From Splendidivirga corallicola (GTDB taxonomy: Bacteria > Bacteroidota > Bacteroidia > Cytophagales > Cyclobacteriaceae), in NCBI GenBank assembly GCA_030442035.1, contig JAUJEA010000009.1:1-64000 (forward strand): a stretch of DNA of 64,000 bases, written 5' to 3'. This document shows positions 46,814 to 56,800 of this stretch, piece by piece. The notes under the pieces are model-generated. The model did not search any database, was not told the origin of the DNA, and worked only from the letters and a program-made list of their open reading frames with translations. The position numbers were made by a program, and so were the translations under genes. How positions within the stretch are numbered: position 1 is the stretch's first letter; the number at the start of each line of letters is the position of its first letter.

Positions 46814-46879
46814 TAGAGTTTTATGTGTTGAATAGGGATTCGATTTTTAGGAGTTTAATTTTTTGTATTTGCATCATCA

Positions 46880-49168
46880 ATGAAAATAAGATCGAAAGTA
46901 GTCTTATCGATAATTGTTATCTTATTGATAGGAACAGTGCTGATTGGTTCTGTCTTAATCTTTCAAACAAAAGAGAGAAATAGTGCTGAGATTGAAAATT
47001 TCAGGATACAGGAGCGGGATCGGCTTGAAAAACAATTAAAGAGTGCTATAGACATCGTGTATGGTATTATTCAAATTGAATACCAAAAAGCGGGGGAAGC
47101 ATCAAATTCACAGGAATTATTAAGCAAACTTTCAGAAGTTCGGTTTGATAATAATGAAGGTTATTTGTGGATCACAGATAATACACTTCCTTATCCAACC
47201 ATGTTGATGCATTCCCGAAATCCGGAATATAGCGGAAGCGTTTTAAATGAACAGCATCATAGCCAGGTTCTAGGGAAACAAAAGAATTTATATCAGGAGA
47301 TTGCCGAGTTATCCAATCAAAACGATGAGGCACAAGTTGCTTATTTGGATGAAGATGGTGAAAGACTCACTTATTCTAGGCTTTTTGCACCGCTAGGCTG
47401 GATCATAACAGGTAGCCTTGCTTCCTCGGATATTGAACTAAATGTTGGGAAAAGATCGGATGAGTTGAATAGCGAACTTTCAACAATTTATATAATACTA
47501 TTTACTTCAGTCTTATTTATAGTAATCAGCGCCTTTTTTGTCAATTATATTGTTGATAAGTTTCTGAAGATTATTGGCCTTGTAGAAAAGCGTTTGAAAG
47601 AGTTGGCAAAAGGAAAGGCAGTCGAACAATTGAAATTAAATCGCGCAGATGAAATCGGGGAGCTTACCAAGTCATTGGATAATTATATCGAAGGGATCTC
47701 TTCTTATGTAAATTTTGCCAGGGAAATTGGTAATAAAAACCTGGATTTTGCATTCCAGCCGTTAAGTGAAGAGGATGTGCTCGGCAACGAATTGATCAAA
47801 ATGAGAGATAATCTCAAACTGTCTGAGGAACAAGATAAAGAGCGAAACTGGTTTAATGAGGGAATGGCGAGGTTTGGTGAGATATTGAGAGATGGTAACA
47901 AAAGTTTGGATGAGTTATGTGATGCCATTATTCTGAACTATGTAAAATATTTGGACGCCAATCAGGGCTGCATATTCTTACTGGAAGAAGAGGAAGAGCA
48001 AAAGTTTTTAAAACTTATGTCGACCTATGCTTTCAACAGAAGAAAATTCATAGAGAAAAGGCTGGAACTAAACCAGGGCCTTGCAGGTCAATGTGCACTT
48101 GAGAAGGCCACGATACATCTTAAAGAAGTTCCCGACTCCTATGTCAGCATACGGTCAGGTTTGGGAGATGCCGCTCCCAGAGCGGTCTTAGTAACACCTT
48201 TGACCGTTAATGATGAGATTTACGGAGTAATTGAAATAGCAACTTTCAAAAAGTTCACGGCGTATCAGATAGAGTTTGCTGAAAAGTTGGCCGAATCTAT
48301 TGCTTCGGTGATTTCCTCGGTTAAAGTAAACGAGCGAACAAAAGTTTTACTGGTTGAGTCTCAACAGAGGACTGAAGAGATGAGAGCCCAGGAAGAAGAA
48401 ATGAGGCAAAATATGGAGGAGTTGGAGGCTACACAGGAAAGTATGCGAAGAAAGGAAGTGGAACTCAGTGCTAAAGTTGAAGAGATTAAGAATAATGAGA
48501 TCATTAAACACCTGGAAGAAATTGCCACAGGCATTGAAAGTTCTATTCGCGATGCAAAGAGAGAACTGAACTTTCTGACACAGATACCTCCTATTCGAGG
48601 TATAGTCAGAGCTATTGAAAATGATGGCTTTGATGAAATTGGGAATACCTCATATGAGGTTTGGGTTGATCGTCTGGAACAGATATTCTTTGGACTTATG
48701 GAAAGCAAAAAAATATATCATTCTATAGGCTTTTTTAATAGTCAGGGCGAATGCATTATTTGTAATACATACAACGGAGGAAGAGTGACAGCCTCAAGAG
48801 ATAAAGAAGAAAAGATTCAGAAGTTTGATGGATTCAAGGATGTTCTCAAAATAGATAGCAGTGAGACATTAGTCCGGGATTTTAGTTGGACCAAGGAACA
48901 TGGACTGATCCTTGCATTATCTCAAACTGTTTATTTCGATGGGAAAAAAATTGGGGTGGTCATACTCAATGCATATGGAGAGAATATTGTTGAATTGATT
49001 CGAAACAAGGAGAATAGCAACAACAGCTTTCACCTTATGTCGTCAGATAATACTAAGATATATGCAAATGGGAATGGCAAAGGTGAGTACTCCGAACTAA
49101 AAAAATCTTTACTTATTGAGCCTGAGAATAACTTCAGTATTACTATTTCACACCTTTCAATTAATTGA
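46880..49168 (+). CDS. Membrane sensor: Cache-HAMP-GAF-coiled coil-second Cache-like domain
   Basis: A 762-residue paralogue of the previous protein. TM1 (about 5-27), a periplasmic Cache domain (GYLWITDNTLPYPTMLMHSRNP), TM2 (about 198-222), HAMP, a cytosolic GAF domain and the same EEEMRQNMEELEATQE coiled coil match closely. The C-terminal 220 residues differ. In place of PAS there is a domain resembling the start of a double-Cache sensor (RELNFLTQIPPIRGIVRAIE, then SIGFFNSQGECIICNTYNGGRV and a later LALSQTVYFDGKKIGVV). No membrane helix precedes it, so it would be cytosolic, which is unusual for Cache. No output enzyme is present. It overlaps the convergent NrtS-like gene by 8 bases. Confidence 0.8.
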   Translation: MKIRSKVVLSIIVILLIGTVLIGSVLIFQTKERNSAEIENFRIQERDRLEKQLKSAIDIVYGIIQIEYQKAGEASNSQELLSKLSEVRFDNNEGYLWITDNTLPYPTMLMHSRNPEYSGSVLNEQHHSQVLGKQKNLYQEIAELSNQNDEAQVAYLDEDGERLTYSRLFAPLGWIITGSLASSDIELNVGKRSDELNSELSTIYIILFTSVLFIVISAFFVNYIVDKFLKIIGLVEKRLKELAKGKAVEQLKLNRADEIGELTKSLDNYIEGISSYVNFAREIGNKNLDFAFQPLSEEDVLGNELIKMRDNLKLSEEQDKERNWFNEGMARFGEILRDGNKSLDELCDAIILNYVKYLDANQGCIFLLEEEEEQKFLKLMSTYAFNRRKFIEKRLELNQGLAGQCALEKATIHLKEVPDSYVSIRSGLGDAAPRAVLVTPLTVNDEIYGVIEIATFKKFTAYQIEFAEKLAESIASVISSVKVNERTKVLLVESQQRTEEMRAQEEEMRQNMEELEATQESMRRKEVELSAKVEEIKNNEIIKHLEEIATGIESSIRDAKRELNFLTQIPPIRGIVRAIENDGFDEIGNTSYEVWVDRLEQIFFGLMESKKIYHSIGFFNSQGECIICNTYNGGRVTASRDKEEKIQKFDGFKDVLKIDSSETLVRDFSWTKEHGLILALSQTVYFDGKKIGVVILNAYGENIVELIRNKENSNNSFHLMSSDNTKIYANGNGKGEYSELKKSLLIEPENNFSITISHLSIN

Positions 49169-49376
49169 TTTCAGGTCTTTTTCTAAATTCTCGTTCCGAT
49201 CTCATTCTTGAATATAGGGAAACCGTAAAGGGAACGATGAAATTTAGAGTCCAATGCATAACGTCTGAGATAGAAAAATCCAAAGTGACAATTTTGTCTA
49301 ACTGATTAATAGCAGTTAGAATAATACCAACAATCAACGCCGTCTGTATAGAGCCTATGATATGCTTTTTTATCAT
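49161..49376 (-). CDS. NrtS-like small membrane protein
   Basis: A 71-residue protein with two membrane helices (about 8-25 and 42-60). Elements IQTALIVGIILTAINQLDK, a central W, LNFIVPFTVSLYSRMRS and a charged tail match the NrtS family, small proteins reported to transport nitrate and nitrite in cyanobacteria. Homologues are widespread in bacteria with unproven roles. Its 3' end overlaps the end of the convergent sensor gene by 8 bases. It follows the GCGG peptide ORF by 73 bases on the same strand. Confidence 0.65.
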   Translation of the reverse strand: MIKKHIIGSIQTALIVGIILTAINQLDKIVTLDFSISDVMHWTLNFIVPFTVSLYSRMRSEREFRKRPEIN

Positions 49377-49449
49377 AAAGGAGGAATTTTAAATGCTGAA
49401 CTATGCTCAAAGAAATGAAAGGCTCAAGACAATGGTGCCTTTCTCAGGG

Positions 49450-49611
49450 TTAGCCACCACAACCTAATAACCTGTCAATGTTTTTTGGCACTTTGAGTCC
49501 ACCAAAATCAAATTTATCATCAGCCTGTTCGAGGATTTTACGCCCTTTTTGATCTTTCTCATTTGGTGTGACTGAGCCTTGATCAGCCTTCTTTCTTTTA
49601 TTAGTTTTCAC
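49450..49611 (-). CDS. Small peptide gene ending in LGCGG
   Basis: A 53-codon frame that starts with GTG at 49611, right after an in-frame TAG, and ends with TAA. The product opens with a lysine-rich segment (KTNKRKK), continues with a hydrophilic helical part, and closes with DFGGLKVPKNID followed by RLLGCGG. The Cys-Gly-Gly end and the contrast between a polar leader and a compact C-terminus recall ribosomally made, modified or cleaved peptides, or GG-ended carrier proteins, but I do not recognise the family. No maturase is adjacent. The neighbours on the same strand are an aldehyde dehydrogenase upstream and the NrtS-like gene downstream. Confidence 0.5.
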   Translation of the reverse strand: MKTNKRKKADQGSVTPNEKDQKGRKILEQADDKFDFGGLKVPKNIDRLLGCGG

Positions 49612-49748
49612 CTAATTTCAAATATCCGATTATTCCCAATCAAAATGGTTCTTTCTTTTACTCATATATTACACCTGAGCTTTGAAGCCACTTTTCTGCC
49701 AACAAATTTTGTTAATAAAAGATTCAGATTTTTTAATTATCCTATGGA

Positions 49749-51188
49749 TCAATATATGATTAATCTGGGTTCAGTCATTTCATCCATAGCATACTTTATT
49801 CCTTCCCTGCCGAGCCCTGAATGTTTAATACCACCATAGGGCATATTATCTATTCTAAAGCCGGGAACATTGTTGATGATAATACCTCCCACTTCCAGTG
49901 CCTGGTGAGCTTGTTTCATTCTATCCAATCTATTGGTGAAAACAGCTGCTTGTAAACCAAATGGTGAATTGTTAGTACAGGCTATGCCTTCATCGAAGTC
50001 TTTGATTTTCTCAATGATAGCCACCGGCCCGAATACCTCATCGCATACTACCTGCATGGAATGACTAGTATTTGTAATAAGTGTTGGGGCATAAATATGA
50101 TGTTTGCCATCAAGTATCTTACCGCCCGTTAGTATGCTCGCACCAAGTTCCTTGGCCTCCTTTACCCAATCATTAATTCGATTCAGATGATGTGAATCAA
50201 TGATTGGGCCGTTTATTACCTCACTGTGATAAGGGTTGCCGGATTTGATTTTTTCAACCTTGCTTATCAAAAGCTCCAGGAATTGTTCATATATTTCTTC
50301 TTTAACATAAATACGTTGAGTGGAAATACAGACCTGTCCGGCATATGAATAAGCACCATTTGTTAAGAGATCAACTGCACGATTCAGATCAGCAGTCTCA
50401 TCAACAATGGCGGCGGCATTACCACCTAGCTCCAATGTTACCTTTTTCCTGCCACAGATATTCTTTAAATGCCATCCGACCTTGGAGCTTCCTGTAAATG
50501 AGAGCATTTCGGGCCTCTCATCTCTTACAAGCTTTTCAGCCATGGCTACATTGCATAGTAATACATTTATTGAACCTTTTGGAAAGCCTGCTTCCTGGCA
50601 TAACGCCGCCAATGCCAGACACGACAATGGGGCCTGTGGTGGAGGTTTTACTATTACCGGGCAGCCTGAGGCAAGGGCAGGAGCCAATTTATGCATGGCA
50701 AGATTCAGTGGAAAATTAAATGGAGAAATGCAAAGAACAGGGCCAATCGGAAATCTTTTGGTATAGGCAGTTTTGCCTTCACCGATACCATAGTTGATAG
50801 GCACAGTTTCTCCAGTATGTGTTAATGCTTCTGCAGCCGCTATCCGCAAGGTGTTGAGCGCCCTTTCTACTTCTACATACGCATAGTCAATTGGTTTGCC
50901 AGCTTCAGCTGTGATCAAATGAGCAAATGCTTCTTTTTTATTTTCAAGCAATGAAGCGATCTTTGATAGACCTTCTGACCTTTTCCCGGCTGACCAATGC
51001 TTAATTTCCTCAAAACCCTCCAAAGCTGAATTCAATGTATTCTTAATGTCAGATTCTGATGCCAAAGGTACCTCCGCAATTACTGATTGATGATACTTAT
51101 CCAGCACCTTAACCGTATCGGTACCTTTTTCAAACCATTCTCCTCCAATGAAGTTGCCGGTTCGTATAATGTGGTCAAATTTATTCAC
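49749..51188 (-). CDS. Aldehyde dehydrogenase family protein
   Basis: A 479-residue NAD(P)-dependent aldehyde dehydrogenase. PIGPVLCISPFNFPLNLAMHKLAPALASGCPVIVKP is the cofactor-binding region. LELGGN gives the general base Glu and GQVCISTQRI the catalytic Cys, followed by the CDEVFGPV motif. The overall look is nearer the lactaldehyde/succinate-semialdehyde/GapN-like branch than to betaine or fatty aldehyde enzymes, but the substrate cannot be set. Translation begins with GTG at 51188; there is no in-frame ATG before the conserved region. It is the first gene of a minus-strand trio with the GCGG peptide and NrtS-like genes. Confidence 0.88.
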   Translation of the reverse strand: MNKFDHIIRTGNFIGGEWFEKGTDTVKVLDKYHQSVIAEVPLASESDIKNTLNSALEGFEEIKHWSAGKRSEGLSKIASLLENKKEAFAHLITAEAGKPIDYAYVEVERALNTLRIAAAEALTHTGETVPINYGIGEGKTAYTKRFPIGPVLCISPFNFPLNLAMHKLAPALASGCPVIVKPPPQAPLSCLALAALCQEAGFPKGSINVLLCNVAMAEKLVRDERPEMLSFTGSSKVGWHLKNICGRKKVTLELGGNAAAIVDETADLNRAVDLLTNGAYSYAGQVCISTQRIYVKEEIYEQFLELLISKVEKIKSGNPYHSEVINGPIIDSHHLNRINDWVKEAKELGASILTGGKILDGKHHIYAPTLITNTSHSMQVVCDEVFGPVAIIEKIKDFDEGIACTNNSPFGLQAAVFTNRLDRMKQAHQALEVGGIIINNVPGFRIDNMPYGGIKHSGLGREGIKYAMDEMTEPRLIIY

Positions 51189-51392
51189 AATGTTGCAGTC
51201 GATAGATTTGTGTTTTTCAATTTGTTTAATATCAATATATTACATAGAACGTTAGCTCAAATGTCGCTTAAATTATAGGCAAAAATCACTTCAATTTTTT
51301 CTTCATCATTTTTAACTAATGTCTTTATAACCAGAGATAAATGCCCCTAAAATTAAAAAATCAAGCCTTTTAACGAAAAATGGGTTATAAAA

Positions 51393-51400
51393 TATCTTTG
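51393..51400 (+). promoter_or_regulatory. Candidate -7 promoter element of the secreted protease gene
   Basis: TATCTTTG fits the Bacteroidota -7 consensus TAnnTTTG exactly and lies 80 bases before the ATG at 51480. A good -33 TTTG at the right distance is missing, so the assignment is weak. Confidence 0.3.
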
Positions 51401-51479
51401 ATTAGTTATATCCATTTCTTAAATTGTTAACCGTTTCATTTTTTGAAATCAGTTATTTTTAAAAGTAAACCCTTAAACC

Positions 51480-53636
51480 ATGAACACAAAATTACACATT
51501 CTCAGTGGAGCAAAAATCCATTTGCTCCGGGGAGCTGCATTACTCCTTCTGATCGGCATCGTCGCCTTTCAAACAAATGCTCAGAATCTAAAAGAACAAG
51601 TTGTTAATGCTAAGGTAAGTCAAGGTTTGTTAGATCTGGCTGCAGGTGTTAATGCTACCGCTTCCTCTAGTCCACTTGATTATAACAGAAGTTTAGGTCT
51701 TGTAAATGGTGATGCCGTAGTCATTTCTGCAATACCTACCAAGAGTTGTTCCAGCTTGATTTCGGAATTGAATTCGTTAGGAGCCAAGAATGTCTCTACT
51801 TTCGGAGGCTTGGTCAATGCTACTATTCCACTTTCAAAAGTAAATCAACTATCTAACTGTACAAATCTTCAATTTGCTACCCAGGCACATAAGCCTGTTG
51901 TGAATGTTGGGGCTGTAACAAGCCAGGGTGATGTAGCGCAGGGATCAGATAGAGGTAAAACAGAATTCGGAGTTGATGGAACTGGTGTAAAAGTAGGACT
52001 TCTTTCTGATACCTATAATGCACTTGGTGGAGAAGCCGATGGTGTGACCAATGGAGACCTTCCCGGAACAGGAAACCCCAATGGTTTTACTACTCCTGTT
52101 CAAATCCTTGAAGATTTGGCTGCCGGTTCTGATGAAGGTCGCGGAATGGCCGAGATAGTGCATGATGTTGCTCCTGGTGCCGACCTGGCTTTCCATACAG
52201 CCTTTTTGGGTCAAGCCGATTTTGCCAATGGGATTATTGAGCTTGCTGATGCTGGCAGTGATGTTATTGTGGACGATGTGGGTTATTTTGCTGCTCCGTT
52301 TTTCCAGGACGGTGTGATAGCACAGGCTGTTGATATTGTGACCAATGCAGGTGTGTCCTATTTCTCATCCGCAGGAAATTCCGCAAGAAACTCTTATCAA
52401 AGTGACTTCAGAGATGGAGGTACTTTTAATATTACCTCATTTGGTTCACTAATCGGTGAGTATGTAATGCATGATTTCGATCCATCGGAAAACGTAGATA
52501 TATTCCAGCAAGTAACATTGGGTCCGGGCGGAAATTTAACTTTCTCTCTTCAATGGGATGATCCGTTCGCTGCCGTATGTGAAGGTTGCCCCGGAGCAGA
52601 TACTGATCTTGATATTTTCCTTTTTATTGCAGAAGATCCAAATACTGCACTGTTGTTTTCGCTTGGTAATAATATTGATGGCGACGCTGTTGAAATATTA
52701 GGTGCTGTTAACAATGGCACTAGTGCCGCTACGGCGTACATAGGATTTGGAAAATGGACAGGCGCTGCTGGTGACAACCCCAATCCGACCTTGGTGAAAT
52801 ACATAGATTTTGGTAATACCAGTGTTGATGAGTATGCGACAAATAGTTCCACTGTTTTTGGTCATTCCAATGCTACCGGAACAAATTCTGTAGCTGCTGC
52901 TGCCTATTTCAATACCCCTGCCTTTAGACCTGATCTGACCTATGCTGTGGCAGAGTCTTTTTCATCCGGAGGAGGTACACCAATTCTATTTGATATCCAG
53001 GGTAATAGAATTAGCCCGGAAATAAGAAGAAATCCTGATTTTACATCGATTGATGGAGCCAATACTTCTTTCTTTGGTTTTGATATTAGCATTCCTTTTA
53101 TGGGGCAGGTCTTTGATGATGACGATTTTCCTAACTTTTTCGGAACCTCTGCGGCTGCTCCTCATGCAGCTGGAGGAGCTGCTTTGTTAAAGGAACTTGC
53201 TGGTGATAGATTATCACCCAGAGAAATTACAAGAGCATTGTCTCGTTCAGCCATGGATATGGATGATCGTGATACTCCTGGCTTTGATCATGGTTTTGAT
53301 TTCAAAACTGGTGCAGGATTGATCCAAATTGACAGGGCTTTAGGATTACTTGGTCGCCAAGTACCGAGGGGTGCTGGCAGAAGAGTTGCCAATGTAAGTG
53401 CTTTTCCTAACCCATCTTCAAGCGGATTGTTCAATGTAAATATAAAATCAGAAGATCAGGAAACTGCTTCCATCGTTGTGATGAATCCTAATCAAAGAGT
53501 GGTGTATCGCACATCCGTTAATTTGACCAAAGGATCCAACGACGTACGCGTTGATCTTTCAAGATTCAACAGAGGAATGTACTATGTTAAAGTAAGCTCC
53601 CCATCCATACAGGAAACATTAACATTAGCAAAATAA
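51480..53636 (+). CDS. T9SS-sorted subtilisin/sedolisin-like serine protease
   Basis: A 718-residue secreted protein with an N-terminal signal region (to about residue 35) and a propeptide. The catalytic domain spans about 160-625. Asp177 lies in GLLSDTYN and Ser557 in FGTSAAAPHAAGGAALL, both classical S8 elements. At the expected HGT position the sequence is DEGRGMAEIVHDVAPGA, so Glu219 stands where His should be, as in S53 sedolisins. The oxyanion Asn300 (SSAGN) is however subtilisin-like. A T9SS type A sorting domain (about 638-718, SAFPNPSSSGLFNV) ends the protein, placing it at the surface. An intrinsic terminator follows. Confidence 0.82.
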   Translation: MNTKLHILSGAKIHLLRGAALLLLIGIVAFQTNAQNLKEQVVNAKVSQGLLDLAAGVNATASSSPLDYNRSLGLVNGDAVVISAIPTKSCSSLISELNSLGAKNVSTFGGLVNATIPLSKVNQLSNCTNLQFATQAHKPVVNVGAVTSQGDVAQGSDRGKTEFGVDGTGVKVGLLSDTYNALGGEADGVTNGDLPGTGNPNGFTTPVQILEDLAAGSDEGRGMAEIVHDVAPGADLAFHTAFLGQADFANGIIELADAGSDVIVDDVGYFAAPFFQDGVIAQAVDIVTNAGVSYFSSAGNSARNSYQSDFRDGGTFNITSFGSLIGEYVMHDFDPSENVDIFQQVTLGPGGNLTFSLQWDDPFAAVCEGCPGADTDLDIFLFIAEDPNTALLFSLGNNIDGDAVEILGAVNNGTSAATAYIGFGKWTGAAGDNPNPTLVKYIDFGNTSVDEYATNSSTVFGHSNATGTNSVAAAAYFNTPAFRPDLTYAVAESFSSGGGTPILFDIQGNRISPEIRRNPDFTSIDGANTSFFGFDISIPFMGQVFDDDDFPNFFGTSAAAPHAAGGAALLKELAGDRLSPREITRALSRSAMDMDDRDTPGFDHGFDFKTGAGLIQIDRALGLLGRQVPRGAGRRVANVSAFPNPSSSGLFNVNIKSEDQETASIVVMNPNQRVVYRTSVNLTKGSNDVRVDLSRFNRGMYYVKVSSPSIQETLTLAK

Positions 53637-53656
53637 GAGATTCCAAATAATCCGTA

Positions 53657-53690
53657 AAAAGCCTGTCCATCTTGGACGGGCTTTTATTTT
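53657..53690 (+). terminator. Terminator of the secreted protease gene
   Basis: AAAAGCC-GTCCA pairs with TGGAC-GGCTTTT around a 3-base loop with one internal G-T mismatch, followed by T-rich DNA. It lies 20 bases after the stop codon and is nearly symmetrical. Confidence 0.8.
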
Positions 53691-53809
53691 TACTTTTTTT
53701 ACCTATTACTGACATCTCCCATCTTTTGGTATATCCTTTACTAGTTATTTTCGCAAATCATTTCTAATTTGACTTTTGAGCCTTCCGATTTTTGATTTTC
53801 AAAAAGCAA

Positions 53810-56800
53810 ATGAAAGTAGAAATACGACAAGTTAAGGATAGAACTAATGAAATTGTACAATCCATATTTCTGGAAACCCTGATCGGCCAGCTTGGTGATC
53901 ATATTGCTTTTGTTGAAAAGATTGCGCTCACAACAAAGGAAAATCTTAAAAAACTTATTTCGCTGCACGAAAAGAATGAAGTCCAGAGAAGTGAGATCAT
54001 TTCTTTTCTCAAACATATTCGCTTTCATAAACAACAGATCTTCGAATTAGTAGAGACATATTTAAGCATTACTACACCACTTGATTTTGATCAGGATTTT
54101 CATAAATATTCTAAAGCACTTAATGAGTTTATTGATTCTTTGGAGGTTGAAAAATCAGATAAGCAATTGCCACAACGATTTGATGCCACACCTGAAGATC
54201 TGGTTTTATTGAGAATTGGAAAAAGCTTTAAAAGAATCTTTTTTAATATTTCCCAATGGCCTATTAACATCCATAATTTTTTTCTTAAACTTTTTAAAAA
54301 ACCACTTCGACCGGCTAAGGATTGGTATCATACAATACCATTTCAAAGATTAACCAATTTCTACTATAGGGAGGAGTTATCGCAGGAATTGATCGTTATT
54401 CTTAGCGGCCATAAAAAACTTTTGAGCAAGACATTGGTTAAGGTTTTCCGATTGGATAGTAGCATTGATATTTCCACGATTGCTTTAACAAGTGCTCAAA
54501 AAGATGAAACTAATTCGTTAACTCCCGGATCTCTTGAAGATCTGGAAATTGAATTGGCCGGACTTTATGAACTAATTGAAAATTTCAAGCAGGGGCTTCC
54601 GGAACAACTGGCCACAATTACAGAAAATATTTTCAATCGATACGAGGATGCCCATGAGAAGGTAGGGACCATTGAATTATCCGGAAGAAAGTTTAGGGAA
54701 GGTGTGATTAATAAAAAACACAAGCAATTGAACAATGCATATCTCAAATCGGCCAATGGATGGAAGAACACTTTCTTCGCCTTGAAGGATGAATGGGAAT
54801 TACACCTTGAACTTTATATCACCTACTACAAGAATGTGGAGCAGTTGTTTCAGTTAAAACAGGAATTTGAGGTAAAAATAACCAAGAATATTTTGCCCAA
54901 ATTAGATCAATTAACAGAACTATTGCATACTTCTCATAAAACCATCGAAAAATTTACCGGGAATGATCCTGAACTAAATGACCTGATTCAAAATGAACAA
55001 AAAAATACATGTCACAAGTTGACGAGTCAATCGTGTGATCAAACCACAGATGTCATTTTGCAACAAGACTTTCCATCTTCGGTTGGAGCCTTTGAATTGG
55101 GTATTCGAGAAAATGTCAACAATCTGTCTTCAAAGAGAGCGATAGTCAAAACAGAAGAATTTGATAAGGAAATCCGTAGTTCGGAAATAAAATATGTTAC
55201 ACCCTATGAACTGATCAATTTTGAATACTTTCCTACTTTTCTTAAGGTCTCTCAAAAGGTAAAAAAGAGCATTGTTGAGGATCTGGAATCGAGTCAGGAA
55301 TCCATCAGGAATCTGACGCAGATTGTCAGGTTCAATCTGGATTCCGCTCTTGACATACTGAATAAAGAAGGTAATGAAAACAAGCAAGCCAGTTCCATAG
55401 CACTTGAAGGACTACAAAGGGCGATCGGCAAAAACAATGAGACTAGGGAAAGGATCATCAACATTAATGTTATTGTCCAGGATAATTTAAAACCAGCTAT
55501 TGAAAAGCTAAATAACGGACTGATTGAACTTACTAATACAGAGAGCGCTTTTGATATTGAGTTTCGGGTGGCCAAGGCAAGAGCCATCGAACAGACCGTT
55601 GCATTCAGAACTAAAATATTTAACTTCTTTAAGAATTTTGTTCCAAAAGTGATTCAATTTGCTAAAGATCAAATTCAAAGTGGAAGTAATTGGTATGACA
55701 AAACCCTGAAACAATACGGCCTGACCACTAAGCCAACGTCAATTTCTACAGAGATATCAGATTATTTGGCTGAAACTAAAACAGTCATAGATGGCTTACC
55801 CTATGTATATAAACGACTCTTTAACCAAACAGCTTTATCAGAAAGAAACTTTTTCGAAGGACATGAATCTGAAATATTAAAGATCCATAATGCCTATAAC
55901 AATTGGCAGCAAAACAGATACGCCCCCACTGCGATAATTGGAGAAAAAGGCAGTGGTAAAAGTACTTTGATCAACCTTTTTCTTAATGATCTCGAGAGAA
56001 ACTTTGTCATTGTTAATTATCAGTGCCCCTTGAAACTATATCATGAAGATTACTTCATGGAGTTTTTGCGAGATATTTTCAAGAATGATACATTACAATC
56101 CATCGATGATGCCGTAGAATTGATCCGGAATCAGGAAAGGAAGCAAGTCATTATCATTGAAAATCTACAACATATGTACCTCAAAAGAGTAGAAGGTTTC
56201 ATTTGTCTGAAGATGTTTTTTGAATTAATGGCTAAAACCAATCATTCGGTTTTTTGGCTTGTTAGTATTACACAATATTCCTGGGACTATTTAAAAGACA
56301 CCATAAATATTCCCGATTACTTTGGATATTTAATTCCTGTACAGGAGCTTGGGGATAATCAGATTATTGACCTTATCTCAAGAAGACATCAGGTCAGTGG
56401 TTACAATCTTTTCTTCGAAGGAGCTCAATCTGATGTTCATAGTAAAACTTATAAGAAGATAGAGAACAATGAGGGGAAACAATTGTATTTAAAGAAAAAA
56501 TACTTTTCCTGTTTAAATGGATTTGCTAAATCCAATATTAGCTTAGCGCTTCTTTTTTGGTTACGATCGGTCAAAGCAATCCAAGACGACTTGATCACGA
56601 TCGGTTCTCTGAGTGAGATTGATTTCTCATTTCTTAATTCTTTACCGACTACTAAGATCTTTGCCCTGCATACGTTGATTTTACATGATGGACTGACTGA
56701 AGAGCAATATGCTGAAGTAGCTAATCAAAGTTTGGCTCAGGCAAGATTAATGTTGCTCTCATTGTTTGAGGACGGTATTTTAGTCAGAATGGATAATGAG

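Noticed and set aside
49417-49443. Inverted repeat GAAAGGC/GCCTTTC after the GCGG peptide gene
   Set aside because: It could be a terminator, but the loop is 13 bases and no T-tract follows on the minus strand.
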